A stretch of DNA of 64,000 nt. Source: Nitrosopumilus sp. (lineage in GTDB: Archaea; Thermoproteota; Nitrososphaeria; Nitrososphaerales; Nitrosopumilaceae). The DNA is taken from NCBI GenBank assembly GCA_029862745.1, contig JAOTWS010000001.1, positions 124,001-188,000 on the forward strand. The letters are read 5' to 3'. The notes beneath the pieces are model-generated. The model had not been told where the DNA came from, did no database searches, and worked only from the letters and a program-made list of their open reading frames with translations. Shown piece after piece: positions 26,008 through 34,722 of the stretch. A program made the position numbers and the translations under genes. Within the stretch, counting starts at the first letter, position 1, and each line of letters begins with the position of its first letter.

Positions 26008-26322
26008 ATGCAACTCACTTCAGAAGATCAAAAAGAACTTGAGACGATATTGAGTATTGTCATTCAGCAAATTCCATCTTATACCAACATGGTTAATGCA
26101 TCAATAAATAGTTGGGATGTAAATGCAGATGACTGTATTTTCGGAATGGTTTACCACTCTTTTATTACAAAATCTACAGAATATTTACAAAATAAATTAA
26201 CAGATATAGAACAAGAGGCTAATGTTGAGTTAATATTTGAAATTATGAATTCAGTATCAGATGTATTTAACAACAAAGTTGCTGAAATTAAACAAAAGAC
26301 AGTTGCATCTTCACTAGGGTAA
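26008..26322 (+). CDS. Hypothetical helical protein, 104 aa
   Basis: All-helical acidic protein beginning MQLTSEDQKELETILSIVIQ. The IPSYTNMV stretch and general layout resemble the 26675 product (SEDQLEAVIIQVINGAVATI then PSYLEE), so the two may be distant paralogues. No membrane segment or catalytic motif. Confidence 0.55.
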   Translation: MQLTSEDQKELETILSIVIQQIPSYTNMVNASINSWDVNADDCIFGMVYHSFITKSTEYLQNKLTDIEQEANVELIFEIMNSVSDVFNNKVAEIKQKTVASSLG

Positions 26323-26376
26323 ATAAATTGAATTTCATTTTACATGTATGCAGATTACACTTTAAAATTATAGAAT

Positions 26377-26454
26377 TTATAGCAATAAAGCACCAAGGGA
26401 TTGAATAAGAATTGCCACGATACCAACTATTACAAGGTTTTTACCAAGACTCAC
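26377..26454 (-). CDS. Mini membrane protein, 25 aa, GTG start
   Basis: A 25-codon frame reads (M)SLGKNLVIVGIVAILIQSL then GALLL. One membrane helix makes up nearly the whole product. It sits in a 350-base gap with no other gene. No promoter is clear; kept because of the coherent hydrophobic pattern. Low confidence. Confidence 0.25.
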   Translation of the reverse strand: MSLGKNLVIVGIVAILIQSLGALLL

Positions 26455-26674
26455 AAATCACAATTATGGATTTGGTGTATAGGTGATTCAAGAAATTTTC
26501 GATGTAGCATACAGAAAAAATATCAAGAAACAAATACAGAGTTCAATTTTACTCAAAAAACATTTATCTAAAAATTAGACAATAGAAAAACCATAATCAA
26601 TACATTGATTTTTAAAATCATTTATCAACTTCATTAAGATGTAAATTTATTAAGAAACATCAAAGAGGAAAATC

Positions 26675-26953
26675 ATGAGTGAAGATCAGTTAGAGGCAGT
26701 AATTATTCAAGTAATTAATGGTGCAGTAGCAACAATTCCATCATATTTAGAAGAAATCAAAGAAAACAAAGAAACACTCAAGGTTGAAAATCCTCAAGAA
26801 TTTGTATATGGGATAGTATTAGGTATGGCCCTTGGAATAGGGGGTGCAATACTGAGTTCACAAAAAGAAGTACCAACTACAGAGGATCAGATAAAGATAA
26901 GAGATGTTGTGTATAAGCACATTCCAGATATAAGAGAACGAATTTTCAATTGA
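26675..26953 (+). CDS. Hypothetical protein, 92 aa
   Basis: Acidic N- and C-terminal helices flank a Gly/Ala-rich hydrophobic helix (VLGMALGIGGAIL, residues about 49-61) that could be a membrane or packing helix. Its stop overlaps the start of the flavin split-barrel gene by 4 bases, so the two are translationally linked. Function unknown. Confidence 0.6.
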   Translation: MSEDQLEAVIIQVINGAVATIPSYLEEIKENKETLKVENPQEFVYGIVLGMALGIGGAILSSQKEVPTTEDQIKIRDVVYKHIPDIRERIFN

Positions 26954-27348
26954 AAAAATTTAATAAAAAAGAAATAAAATTCCTAGAGTCATTAGAGGAG
27001 GCAAGAATTGCCACATCTCATGAAAACATTCCTCATGTCAAACCAGTATCCTTCGTATTTGATGATGATGTAGTTATAATTGCAACAGACTACAAAACAA
27101 GGACGTACACTAACATCAAATCCAACCCAAATGTGGGAATTGTAATTGATATTTACAAATCAGGAGGACATAAGGCAGTGTGTATTCAAGGAAAAGCAGA
27201 TATTGTTGAAAAAGGTCCAGAGTTCAAGAAATTTTATAATATTTTTCATCAAAAATTTGATTGGGTAAGAAAAGATCCATGGAAAGAAAACGAAGCACCA
27301 TTTTTAAAGATTATTCCAAAAAATAAAACAAGTTGGGGTTTGAATTAG
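26950..27348 (+). CDS. Pyridoxamine 5'-phosphate oxidase-like split-barrel flavoprotein, TTG start
   Basis: Small FMN- or F420-binding split-barrel fold. Pattern: FLESLEEARIATSHENIPHV (14-33), VSFVFDDDVVIIATDYKTR, NIKSNPNVGIVIDIY and GKADIV. Homologues reduce or bind flavin or heme; the exact activity cannot be read. TTG 26950 overlaps the stop of the gene before it (TTGA), indicating coupled translation. Length 132 is normal. Confidence 0.8.
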   Translation: MKKFNKKEIKFLESLEEARIATSHENIPHVKPVSFVFDDDVVIIATDYKTRTYTNIKSNPNVGIVIDIYKSGGHKAVCIQGKADIVEKGPEFKKFYNIFHQKFDWVRKDPWKENEAPFLKIIPKNKTSWGLN

Positions 27349-27769
27349 GAAGTAATTAATCAACATATATAAAAATAAATTCTAGAATTTGCTTAGTTAT
27401 TTTTGTACATATCATTTTGGAGATTAACGTCAAAATGTAATAGTATGAGAACTTAATCAATACAAATATCAAAAAAATATATTTCTTGTATTTGAAAATC
27501 ATGACAAGAAATAATGATTTTTCTAGATGTGACACAATATCTTTAGTCATTTTTCAATTAAGAAATATCACAAAATAATTAAGTACAAACTTTGATTGTT
27601 TAATTAGAAAACAGGTGTACGGGCAGGCCAAAAATATGAATTGTTATTTTTAGTGTTCACCATAGACGCAATCAGTAATCAAAGAAATCAACTATACATA
27701 GGATTATAATTTCTCGTGTCATAGTTCAAATTTTACATGATGTTTTAAAAAATTATTATTCACCTACAA
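27349..27769. other. 420-base gap with a possible microprotein
   Basis: Mostly AT-rich non-coding DNA. On minus, 27604-27663 encodes a 19-residue product, MVNTKNNNSYFWPARTPVF, from an ATG. It sits on a slightly GC-richer patch, unlike its surroundings. The 64-codon minus frame at 27356-27550 is low-complexity and was not accepted. Confidence 0.25.
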
Positions 27770-29551
27770 TCACATATCTTTTTCATCTTCTTTGAGCAAA
27801 CTATCCATTATATGACTGCGAGATATTTTTTGAAATACAAATATGCTATCCGTAATTAGTATAATTGCAATTCCAAACCCAATTACAGATATTGCCAGAG
27901 ACAAAATCTCAATTTCAGAAATTTCTGCAATATAGGGGTCAATTAAGGCAACCAAAACCAAGACAACTCCTATAAAAAAGATATTTCTGATTAATCTATG
28001 CATGGGCTTGCGTTCAATTTCATCTGTATTTCCTGGAATTAGCTTTGTAGATATAGCATCTGAAATATTAGAGACTATCTTTTCTACTCTTCCCAAAAGT
28101 GAGATAATTGGATAAATGATTAGAATGATACTCACTATGGTCAATAATAATTCAGGTTCAACAAATAAAGGAATTCCAGTATTTACAATTAATCCAATCA
28201 TGTCTTTTTTGAAATAGTCAATAACGGCCAAAATTGCAATTACAATTACAGTATTTATGAATAGTTTCGGACCATGTTGCTTTAACATAATATTCAGTTT
28301 ACTATCATCCTCGGAGGATTGCATTAGTTGGTTGAAAAATTGTCCAACTATGAATATTGGGTTTAATACTTTTAATGGAATAAGGCTGTTCTTATCAGCA
28401 AGTGTTGGGAGGATTTTTAATAATAAGGGCATACAAAGCATGGTGGCTAGAGTTACTAACATCGTAACTGGATAAAGTGAATCACGTACTGCACCACTGT
28501 CAACTGCCTGTTTTGCCATGATAAATGAAAATTCTCCTCGCGGCACCATAACAGATCCAACAGTTGATGCACCTACAAAATTATGTCCAGACATTGTAGA
28601 GCCAAAGAAATTTCCAACAAACTTACCAACCACTGCCAATATTATTATCGGGATTGAGATCAATACCACTTCAGGTATTTCCTTAATGTTTACCAGCATT
28701 CCAATAGACACAAAAAATATCACTCCAAAAAAATCACGTAAAGGTAATACCTTTTTAATTATGGGCTCTGAGTGCTTTGATGATGCAATAATCATTCCCA
28801 TGATAAAAGCACCAATTGCTGAACTTTGTCCAAGAAAATGTGCAAGTACAGCCAAGCCAAACCCCAAAGCCAAAGCTGTAATAAATGGACCTTCAGGGAT
28901 ATCCAGACCGTGTATCTTATCCAATAGTTTTGGCACTAGTTTTATTCCAGCAGCTATTGCAATAACAAAAAATGTTAGACTCTGAAGTATTAAAATTCCA
29001 ACATCCAATAGTGCAATATCTTCTCCTGTTGAAGCATTGCCCAAAATTACAAGTAACAAAACAGCCGCAAGATCTTCTACAATCAAAATCGTAATGATCG
29101 TATTGAATTCCTTAGTCTTTACAAGTTTCATGTCACGCATTAGTCTAAGGGATATCGCAGTACTGCTTATCGACAATATTCCTGCAAGATATAATGCCTC
29201 AATATGCGACCACCCAAATGAAAAGGCCCCAACATATGCCAAAAAGAACATGATGGATAATTCAGTCATTCCAACAATGATTGCCTTTATCCCTGCTTGT
29301 CGCAGTTTTTGAAGACTAAATTCAAGACCTACAACAAAAAGCAGTATAATTATTCCAAGTTCAGCTAAAAGATTGATTAATTCAACATCATCCACAATCC
29401 CAAGACCATATGGCCCTGCAATCATTCCAATTATGATAAACCCAATAATAGTTGGAAATTTTATCTTCTTCATTATTCCTGCACCAATCATACCACCTCC
29501 TAACAGTAATGCAAGTAATGCCAAAAATTCTGTAACTTCAACTTCGGTCAA
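27770..29551 (-). CDS. CPA2-family (Kef/NapA-like) cation/H+ antiporter, 593 aa
   Basis: Multi-pass membrane transporter. The N-terminal 400 residues show the Na+/H+ exchanger domain: FPTIIGFIIIGMIAGPYGLG, LLAELGIIILLFVVGLEFSL (the usual KefB signature), VEDLAAVLLLVILG, and VMVPRGEFSFIMAKQA. The last 150 residues carry additional membrane helices and no RCK/TrkA-N nucleotide domain, so gating differs from KefB/C. First gene of an ion-homeostasis block on minus. Confidence 0.9.
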   Translation of the reverse strand: MTEVEVTEFLALLALLLGGGMIGAGIMKKIKFPTIIGFIIIGMIAGPYGLGIVDDVELINLLAELGIIILLFVVGLEFSLQKLRQAGIKAIIVGMTELSIMFFLAYVGAFSFGWSHIEALYLAGILSISSTAISLRLMRDMKLVKTKEFNTIITILIVEDLAAVLLLVILGNASTGEDIALLDVGILILQSLTFFVIAIAAGIKLVPKLLDKIHGLDIPEGPFITALALGFGLAVLAHFLGQSSAIGAFIMGMIIASSKHSEPIIKKVLPLRDFFGVIFFVSIGMLVNIKEIPEVVLISIPIIILAVVGKFVGNFFGSTMSGHNFVGASTVGSVMVPRGEFSFIMAKQAVDSGAVRDSLYPVTMLVTLATMLCMPLLLKILPTLADKNSLIPLKVLNPIFIVGQFFNQLMQSSEDDSKLNIMLKQHGPKLFINTVIVIAILAVIDYFKKDMIGLIVNTGIPLFVEPELLLTIVSIILIIYPIISLLGRVEKIVSNISDAISTKLIPGNTDEIERKPMHRLIRNIFFIGVVLVLVALIDPYIAEISEIEILSLAISVIGFGIAIILITDSIFVFQKISRSHIMDSLLKEDEKDM

Positions 29552-29651
29552 TATTTTTGACTCTCAAAAAATTTGGAGCAACTTGAATTATTAAAAAAGA
29601 AAATATTTTTTGAAGTGGATAGAATTTGTAGGAATGCCAACGAATTCATTA

Positions 29652-30911
29652 TTAATTTATTGGTTCTTTAATTTTTTCGATTCTTATTTTGGTAGGTCTA
29701 TTATGCTCTATTTTTTCTACAACTATCTGTAGTGAGTTAATTTTTAGTTTACTTCCTTCTTTTGGCAGATCGTGCAGTTTATCATGCAATAAACCATTAA
29801 GCGTGGAATAATCATCTCCTTGCGTAATAGACGTTTTGAATATATCATTGATTATATCAATTTCAATATCTCCATTAGTTACAATTGTGTTATCATTTAT
29901 TTTCTCATATGATGCTCGTTTGGAATCTGTTTCATCATAAATTTCTCCCACTATCTCTTCTATGAGGTCCTCCATAGTTACACAACCTTCAAACCCTCCA
30001 AATTCATCTACCACTATTGCCATGTGGGTATTTTTTGCCTGCATCTCTTTGAGAAGAGAGTTCATTCTTTTTTCTTGAGATACAAATATGGGATCACGTA
30101 CAAGATCACCTAATTTCTCTTTTAGTAGTTCTGGATCTTGTAAATGTTTTAGTATGTCCCTCACATGTAAAACCCCTACAATATCATCTAGATTTTTTCC
30201 ATAAATTGGGATTCTGGAATGCCCACTCTTATCTAGCAAATCTGCTGCATCATTCAAACTCATTTGTGAATTAAGCGCAAACACACGTGTCCTAGGAGTC
30301 ATGACAGAACGAACTACAGTATTATCAAAGTTTAGTGCACCATGTATCAAGCCAATTTCGTGTTTATCCAAAGCTTCATCTCTGTGTCCTTGATCTATTA
30401 TACCCCCAAGATCCTCTTTTGTTAGAGCAGGAGGATTATAATCACTGCCAGTTATCTTAATTATTCCTCGGGTTATTTTTTCCAGTATCCATACTGCAGG
30501 GTAAAACACGTAGCTAAATGCTATCAGAATACGACTACATCTTAATGAAACTTTTGTAGCATTTGCATTGCAATATGTCTTTGGAGTTACCTCTCCAAAA
30601 ATGATGATCAAAAATGTCATAATACCAACTGCTATACCCAAACCATTTTCTCCAAATATTTCAATAGCAACAACTGTAGCCAAAGATGCAGAACCAATGT
30701 TTACCAAGTTATTTCCAAGATTTACACTAGACATCATCCATCCAGGATTTGATTTTAACTTCTGCAATGCTTTTGCACCCTTTACATTGTCTTTCACCAA
30801 TCGTTCCACTGTTGCTTGTGTGGTTCCAACCAATGCAACTTCAAGCCCACTAAAGAATCCAGATAAACCAATCAATGCAGCTAATGCAGCAAGCTCAAAT
30901 TCTAAGGCCAT
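29652..30911 (-). CDS. CNNM/CorC-type protein: DUF21, CBS pair, transporter-associated domain
   Basis: 419 residues. Residues 1-190 are the DUF21 membrane domain with three to four helices (start [20 protein letters not shown]). Residues about 200-325 are paired CBS domains ([38 protein letters not shown]). The last 75 residues are the CorC_HlyC domain. The family handles Mg2+ or Na+ efflux and senses ATP/Mg through the CBS pair. Lies between two antiporter/stress genes. Confidence 0.92.
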   Translation of the reverse strand: MALEFELAALAALIGLSGFFSGLEVALVGTTQATVERLVKDNVKGAKALQKLKSNPGWMMSSVNLGNNLVNIGSASLATVVAIEIFGENGLGIAVGIMTFLIIIFGEVTPKTYCNANATKVSLRCSRILIAFSYVFYPAVWILEKITRGIIKITGSDYNPPALTKEDLGGIIDQGHRDEALDKHEIGLIHGALNFDNTVVRSVMTPRTRVFALNSQMSLNDAADLLDKSGHSRIPIYGKNLDDIVGVLHVRDILKHLQDPELLKEKLGDLVRDPIFVSQEKRMNSLLKEMQAKNTHMAIVVDEFGGFEGCVTMEDLIEEIVGEIYDETDSKRASYEKINDNTIVTNGDIEIDIINDIFKTSITQGDDYSTLNGLLHDKLHDLPKEGSKLKINSLQIVVEKIEHNRPTKIRIEKIKEPIN

Positions 30912-31028
30912 TTAGAATACCCCATATTAAAGGTGAAATAACATTTAGAATATTCCATACTACTATTCAAAACACAACACAGTTCAAATGGCCTTTGAGA
31001 TAGATCATATTTACTGTACATTTTTTTG

Positions 31029-31475
31029 TTATTTAAGAGTCAACATATTACAATTAACTTCGGCATGAATTGCATTTACCACATCATTGTAGTGTGTTTC
31101 TTCAGAATGAGACATGTGAGGATGATCAACTATGAGTAGGTCTATTTTATGAGATTCAACATACTGGATTATACTATCAACTAATGTTTCTGTAGATTTG
31201 AATGATGTTTTTAGCATAACGTTTTCTTGTTTTGCTTTTTCTTCGAATTTTTTCAATGTCTCTAAGACAATATGTTTTTGTTCTGACACCTCATCTTTTT
31301 CCTGCTTTGTTCTAAAAAACAAGAAATCAGGTGGTTCTGGCTGCAAAAACTCCACAACAGACAATTTGGCATTGTTAGTTTTTGCCATAGTTAGTCCCAT
31401 GTTAAACGCAGTTTCCTTGTTTGTTGGCTTTACGTAAGTTACAAGAATATTACTAAAAATGTGGTCATTAACCAT
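31029..31475 (-). CDS. Universal stress protein (UspA) family, 148 aa
   Basis: UspA Rossmann-like fold: FSNILVTYVKPTNKETAFNM at the start, LSVVEFLQ, and IDLLIVDHPHMSH near residue 115. The ATP-binding G-x2-G-x9-G(S/T) loop of ATP-binding Usps is not evident (VDHPHMSHSEETHYNDVV), so it may not bind ATP. ATG 31475 lies 8 bases inside the end of the mscS gene, indicating a two-gene operon; upstream GTG and TTG starts are possible. Confidence 0.82.
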   Translation of the reverse strand: MVNDHIFSNILVTYVKPTNKETAFNMGLTMAKTNNAKLSVVEFLQPEPPDFLFFRTKQEKDEVSEQKHIVLETLKKFEEKAKQENVMLKTSFKSTETLVDSIIQYVESHKIDLLIVDHPHMSHSEETHYNDVVNAIHAEVNCNMLTLK

Positions 31476-32439
31476 GTGTTTCACCAATTATGGTTATACT
31501 AGAGTTGCTTATATTTTTAGTTGGAATGATGACACTTTCATTGTTTTCAGTTGCAATGATTATGTGCAGTAATTCTACTGCAGTAATTGTTCCAGATATT
31601 TCACCAATTCGTACCTTTTGACCTATCTTCAACACAGAACGTTGCTTTGCAGCAGTGTTAATTGCAGCTGGAAGTATGTCTTTTAGTGCAAATCCCAAGC
31701 CTATTGCGATTGCAGCACCAACACCTATTGCAATGCTCCATGCAAATGCAGATATTAGAATTGGAATTATTGTATCACCTATTCCCAATTGAGTGAGTGC
31801 AATTGCAAAGATAATTGCATATATGACTGTCTTGACTCCAATTATTACATATTTAGAACCACCAAACTCTTTTTTGATTAGTTCTTGATCTAACCATTTC
31901 CCAATAAAGTTGGCAATAATCAAGCCGATAACTACTATCAGTATGAATGCTAGAAGGTTTGGAACCCATAACCACAAGTCAGTTAATGCTGTGGATAGCT
32001 GCTCAAACTCTAATGCATTTATTGCAGCAATAATGAAGAAGAGATAAACAAACCATCTTACACTTGTTGCAATGAGTTTTGAAGAATCTCGTGAGGATGT
32101 GCTTCGAGTGACAACATCATCACTGTTGTCATCCTTGTTCTTAGTTACCTTTTGAAGCAGTTTGGATGCAGATTTTTCAATTACTCTGCCAATTATTTTT
32201 CCAGCAACAAGGCCAATTATCAACAATATAACTGCAGCAATAACTTTTGGTGCAGATTCTGCAACGACAGTTACAAACGCAGTTAGTGCTTCAATTCCGG
32301 GCTCATATAGAAATCCTACCGGATTTTCCTGAGCATATGCAGTATGAAAAATTATGTTGGTTGAAAGAAGCACAGAAAATAGTGCAAATGTGGCTAATGT
32401 TGGAACCCCTCTGAAACTAGATGATCTGGTTTTTGCCAT
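31468..32439 (-). CDS. MscS-type mechanosensitive channel, 323 aa
   Basis: Opens under membrane tension to release solutes. An apparent signal peptide (cleavage after AYA, residue about 36) is followed by three to five membrane helices; the pore-lining region is GVGAAIAIGLGFALKDILPA (about 245), then the beta domain (VLKIGQKVRIGEISGTITAV). The cytosolic C-terminal domain of E. coli MscS is truncated after IIATENNESVIIPTKNI. Overlaps the Usp gene, so both respond together. Confidence 0.9.
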   Translation of the reverse strand: MAKTRSSSFRGVPTLATFALFSVLLSTNIIFHTAYAQENPVGFLYEPGIEALTAFVTVVAESAPKVIAAVILLIIGLVAGKIIGRVIEKSASKLLQKVTKNKDDNSDDVVTRSTSSRDSSKLIATSVRWFVYLFFIIAAINALEFEQLSTALTDLWLWVPNLLAFILIVVIGLIIANFIGKWLDQELIKKEFGGSKYVIIGVKTVIYAIIFAIALTQLGIGDTIIPILISAFAWSIAIGVGAAIAIGLGFALKDILPAAINTAAKQRSVLKIGQKVRIGEISGTITAVELLHIIIATENNESVIIPTKNISNSSITIIGETHG

Positions 32440-32615
32440 TTTTTTTATTGTACTTGTATATTTATTCTATTATATAAACTTGTATGACTTTGTAAGACAA
32501 AATATGACAGAGTAATTAAATAAATATAAAGAAAGCATTTAACAATAAAATCGATCCAGATTGATCAAATTGTTTTACTCTTTACTATAAGATGAAATTT
32601 CAAGAGTATCTAAAA

Positions 32616-33260
32616 ATGGCAAATTTTGAAAAATCCTGGTCATCAAAACCAACTGTAAGTGTTACAGAAAGAATCGGTGGCGCAATACACAAGGAAGGAC
32701 CATTAAAGCCAAGAGTTGAAGGAGCTACAAGAACACTCAACCAGCCAATCTCAAAGCTTGATTCTATAGCACATAAACTTGCTGAGAAAGATGTAAAACT
32801 ATTTCAAAGAATAGTCAAGGCACAGCAAAATCATGATATGACAAAAGCAAAGATACTTGCAAACGAGTTATCAGAATTGAGAAAAAATGAGAAGATGATT
32901 GGAAATATGAGATTATCCATTGAACAAGTCCAGATGAGATTATCAACTGTTGGTCAACTTGGCGATACCATGGCAGTATTAGGACCTGCAATGGCTACAA
33001 TGAGGACAATGGGACCGGCACTTGCAAGATTCATGCCAGAAGCAGATGCTGAATTTGCAGCAATGGGCGATATATTAGGTGGACTCACCTCAAATTCATT
33101 TGAAGGAAGCTTTGAGAACAGTGTAGGATCCAATGAGGAAACAGATTTGATCTTGCAGGAAGCCTCAACAATTGCAGGAAGTCAGATTGGGGAGAAATTC
33201 CCATCAGTACCTACAGGACTACCTTCAAACACATCATCAACTTCTGTAGAACAGTACTAG
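32616..33260 (+). CDS. cdvB: CdvB / ESCRT-III (Snf7-like) division protein
   Basis: Membrane-remodelling filament protein used in archaeal cell division with CdvA and the CdvC ATPase. Basic N-terminal helix (GPLKPRVEGATRTLNQPISK), long hairpin helices (KDVKLFQRIVKAQQNHDM, MRLSIEQVQMRLSTV) and a C-terminal acidic helix (ETDLILQEASTIAG) match the Snf7 core. No obvious MIM2 proline motif is seen, so this may be a paralogue not recruited by CdvC. A TATA-like CTATAAG near 32588 favours ATG 32616 over 32592. A broken paralogue lies 750 bases away. Confidence 0.88.
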   Translation: MANFEKSWSSKPTVSVTERIGGAIHKEGPLKPRVEGATRTLNQPISKLDSIAHKLAEKDVKLFQRIVKAQQNHDMTKAKILANELSELRKNEKMIGNMRLSIEQVQMRLSTVGQLGDTMAVLGPAMATMRTMGPALARFMPEADAEFAAMGDILGGLTSNSFEGSFENSVGSNEETDLILQEASTIAGSQIGEKFPSVPTGLPSNTSSTSVEQY

Positions 33261-33269
33261 AGTAACACT

Positions 33270-33824
33270 CTATTTCTTTTTCTTTTTTGTTTTCAATGCA
33301 AAGGTGATCTCTACTGTGTGATCTTCTATATCTTCCTCTATGAATGGATTTTTGAGTTCAGAGAATAATTCTTTTAGGAGGGTTACAAAGTATATTGACC
33401 ATTTTTTACCAAGGTTGTGCTGTACGATAAATTCTATAGAGTTATCTTTTTCAATTACTCGGATGGGTATTTTTGATGACGTAAGCCACAATTTCACAAC
33501 ATGAACAATTGTCTTTACACTAACCTTACCACCTATGAACAGTATCGCATCACGAGTCCTAGCATAGCCTATCGTCTTTGAGATTTGCGCAATATCCTTG
33601 TCGGAAATTTTGTCAAACAAGGCACGAAGTAACGGCTTTTGCATGTACATAAAGCCAACATCACTTACAAACATATCCCATGTAGCATATTTTCTTAGAA
33701 TGTTGTTGATAACAGTAGAGATATGGGAATTGTTAGATGATGCATCAAATTCTATTTTTTCATAAACATCTTTGGGGATTCTGATTGTAGTACTAATGCT
33801 TCCAACATTATCGCTTTTAGACAC
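33270..33824 (-). CDS. Ribbon-helix-helix-like regulator with C-terminal domain, 184 aa
   Basis: Residues 9-47 look like a ribbon-helix-helix fold (STTIRIPKDVYEKIEFDASS then STVINNILRKY). The rest is an alpha/beta domain of unknown type ending in a lysine run. Such thaumarchaeal proteins often carry an RHH domain plus sensory part. It is convergent with cdvB, 9 bases from its stop. Target unknown. Confidence 0.68.
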   Translation of the reverse strand: MSKSDNVGSISTTIRIPKDVYEKIEFDASSNNSHISTVINNILRKYATWDMFVSDVGFMYMQKPLLRALFDKISDKDIAQISKTIGYARTRDAILFIGGKVSVKTIVHVVKLWLTSSKIPIRVIEKDNSIEFIVQHNLGKKWSIYFVTLLKELFSELKNPFIEEDIEDHTVEITFALKTKKKKK

Positions 33825-34011
33825 AACACGGGTTTGATATTTTCATGGTTATGAGGATTGCTATTAAATGTCATACATTGTAATGCTTTGAACATATTTT
33901 ATTACAATAGATAAAAATCTCTTGTTCTACTTTCCATACTTTTTTTGATTTGATTTTATGAAAGTTAAAAAAGATCATCATCCATATTCTGCATCATCGT
34001 AGTCTTTTCAC

Positions 34012-34619
34012 TCACTCTTGATGCTGGGCCTGTGGAAATTTACTCTCTATTTCACAGGCAATAACAGAACTGGCTTCATCTAGAATCAATTCAGTATCCA
34101 TACTCGATGGTGCAGAATCAACATTGAAATCACTTTCAATTGAGTTTGACATGAATCCATTTAATTCCTGATTAATAGAGTCAATTTCATTTCTAGTCTC
34201 ATGCACCATTTTACCTAGCATAGGGCTCATTGAATTCATCATTACAGACGCAGGCTCTAATACCATCATGGCATCCCAAGTTAATCACAGTTGTCAGTAG
34301 TAATCTAATTTGTTCAGTTGCCAATCTTGTGTTATCCATAATTTTCTTGTTTTTTTAGATCACCAAGCTCTATCACATACATAGAGGCAGTTCTACAATC
34401 ATTGTTTTTCTGAGAGTTCACAATTTTATTAAAAATATAGTCATCTTTTTGCTGTAATTTTGCAGCCATAGAATCAAGTTTTGATATTGAGATCCCTATT
34501 TGTCTTAGCGCAGAATCAATCTTGAGTTTTAATGGTCCTCCTTTATGTATTGTGTCACGTAACTTGTCCTTGTTACTTTTTACCAGGGATTTATCCCAAG
34601 ATTTTCCAAAAAAATTCAT
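34012..34619 (-). pseudogene. CdvB paralogue broken by two frameshifts
   Basis: Three frames line up with the intact CdvB at 32616. Residues from ATG 34619 (MNFFGKSWDKS...LKKQENYG then stop) match the N-terminal half; a +1 frame gives NTRLATEQIRLLLTTVINLG, matching the middle (MRLSIEQVQMRLSTVGQLG); another +1 frame from 34269 region (AMMVLEPASVMMNSMSPMLG to KFPQAQHQE) matches the C-terminal half. All segments are collinear, total about 200 residues. Either a recent pseudogene or two sequencing errors. Confidence 0.7.
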
Positions 34620-34722
34620 ACTACAATTTGTTTGATTTTAATCAATCCCACAAAGTGAAATTAATTTAATGCATATGATCTTAATTATTAATCAATGTAA
34701 GATAATGTAGGGCAACCAAAAA

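Noticed and set aside
27356-27550. 64-codon minus-strand frame
   Set aside because: Lys/Ile/Phe-rich chance frame without a domain or promoter.
30950-31020. tRNA-like GTTCAAAT words between genes (also near 42936)
   Set aside because: No surrounding stems; the words are isolated and occur by chance in AT-rich sequence.
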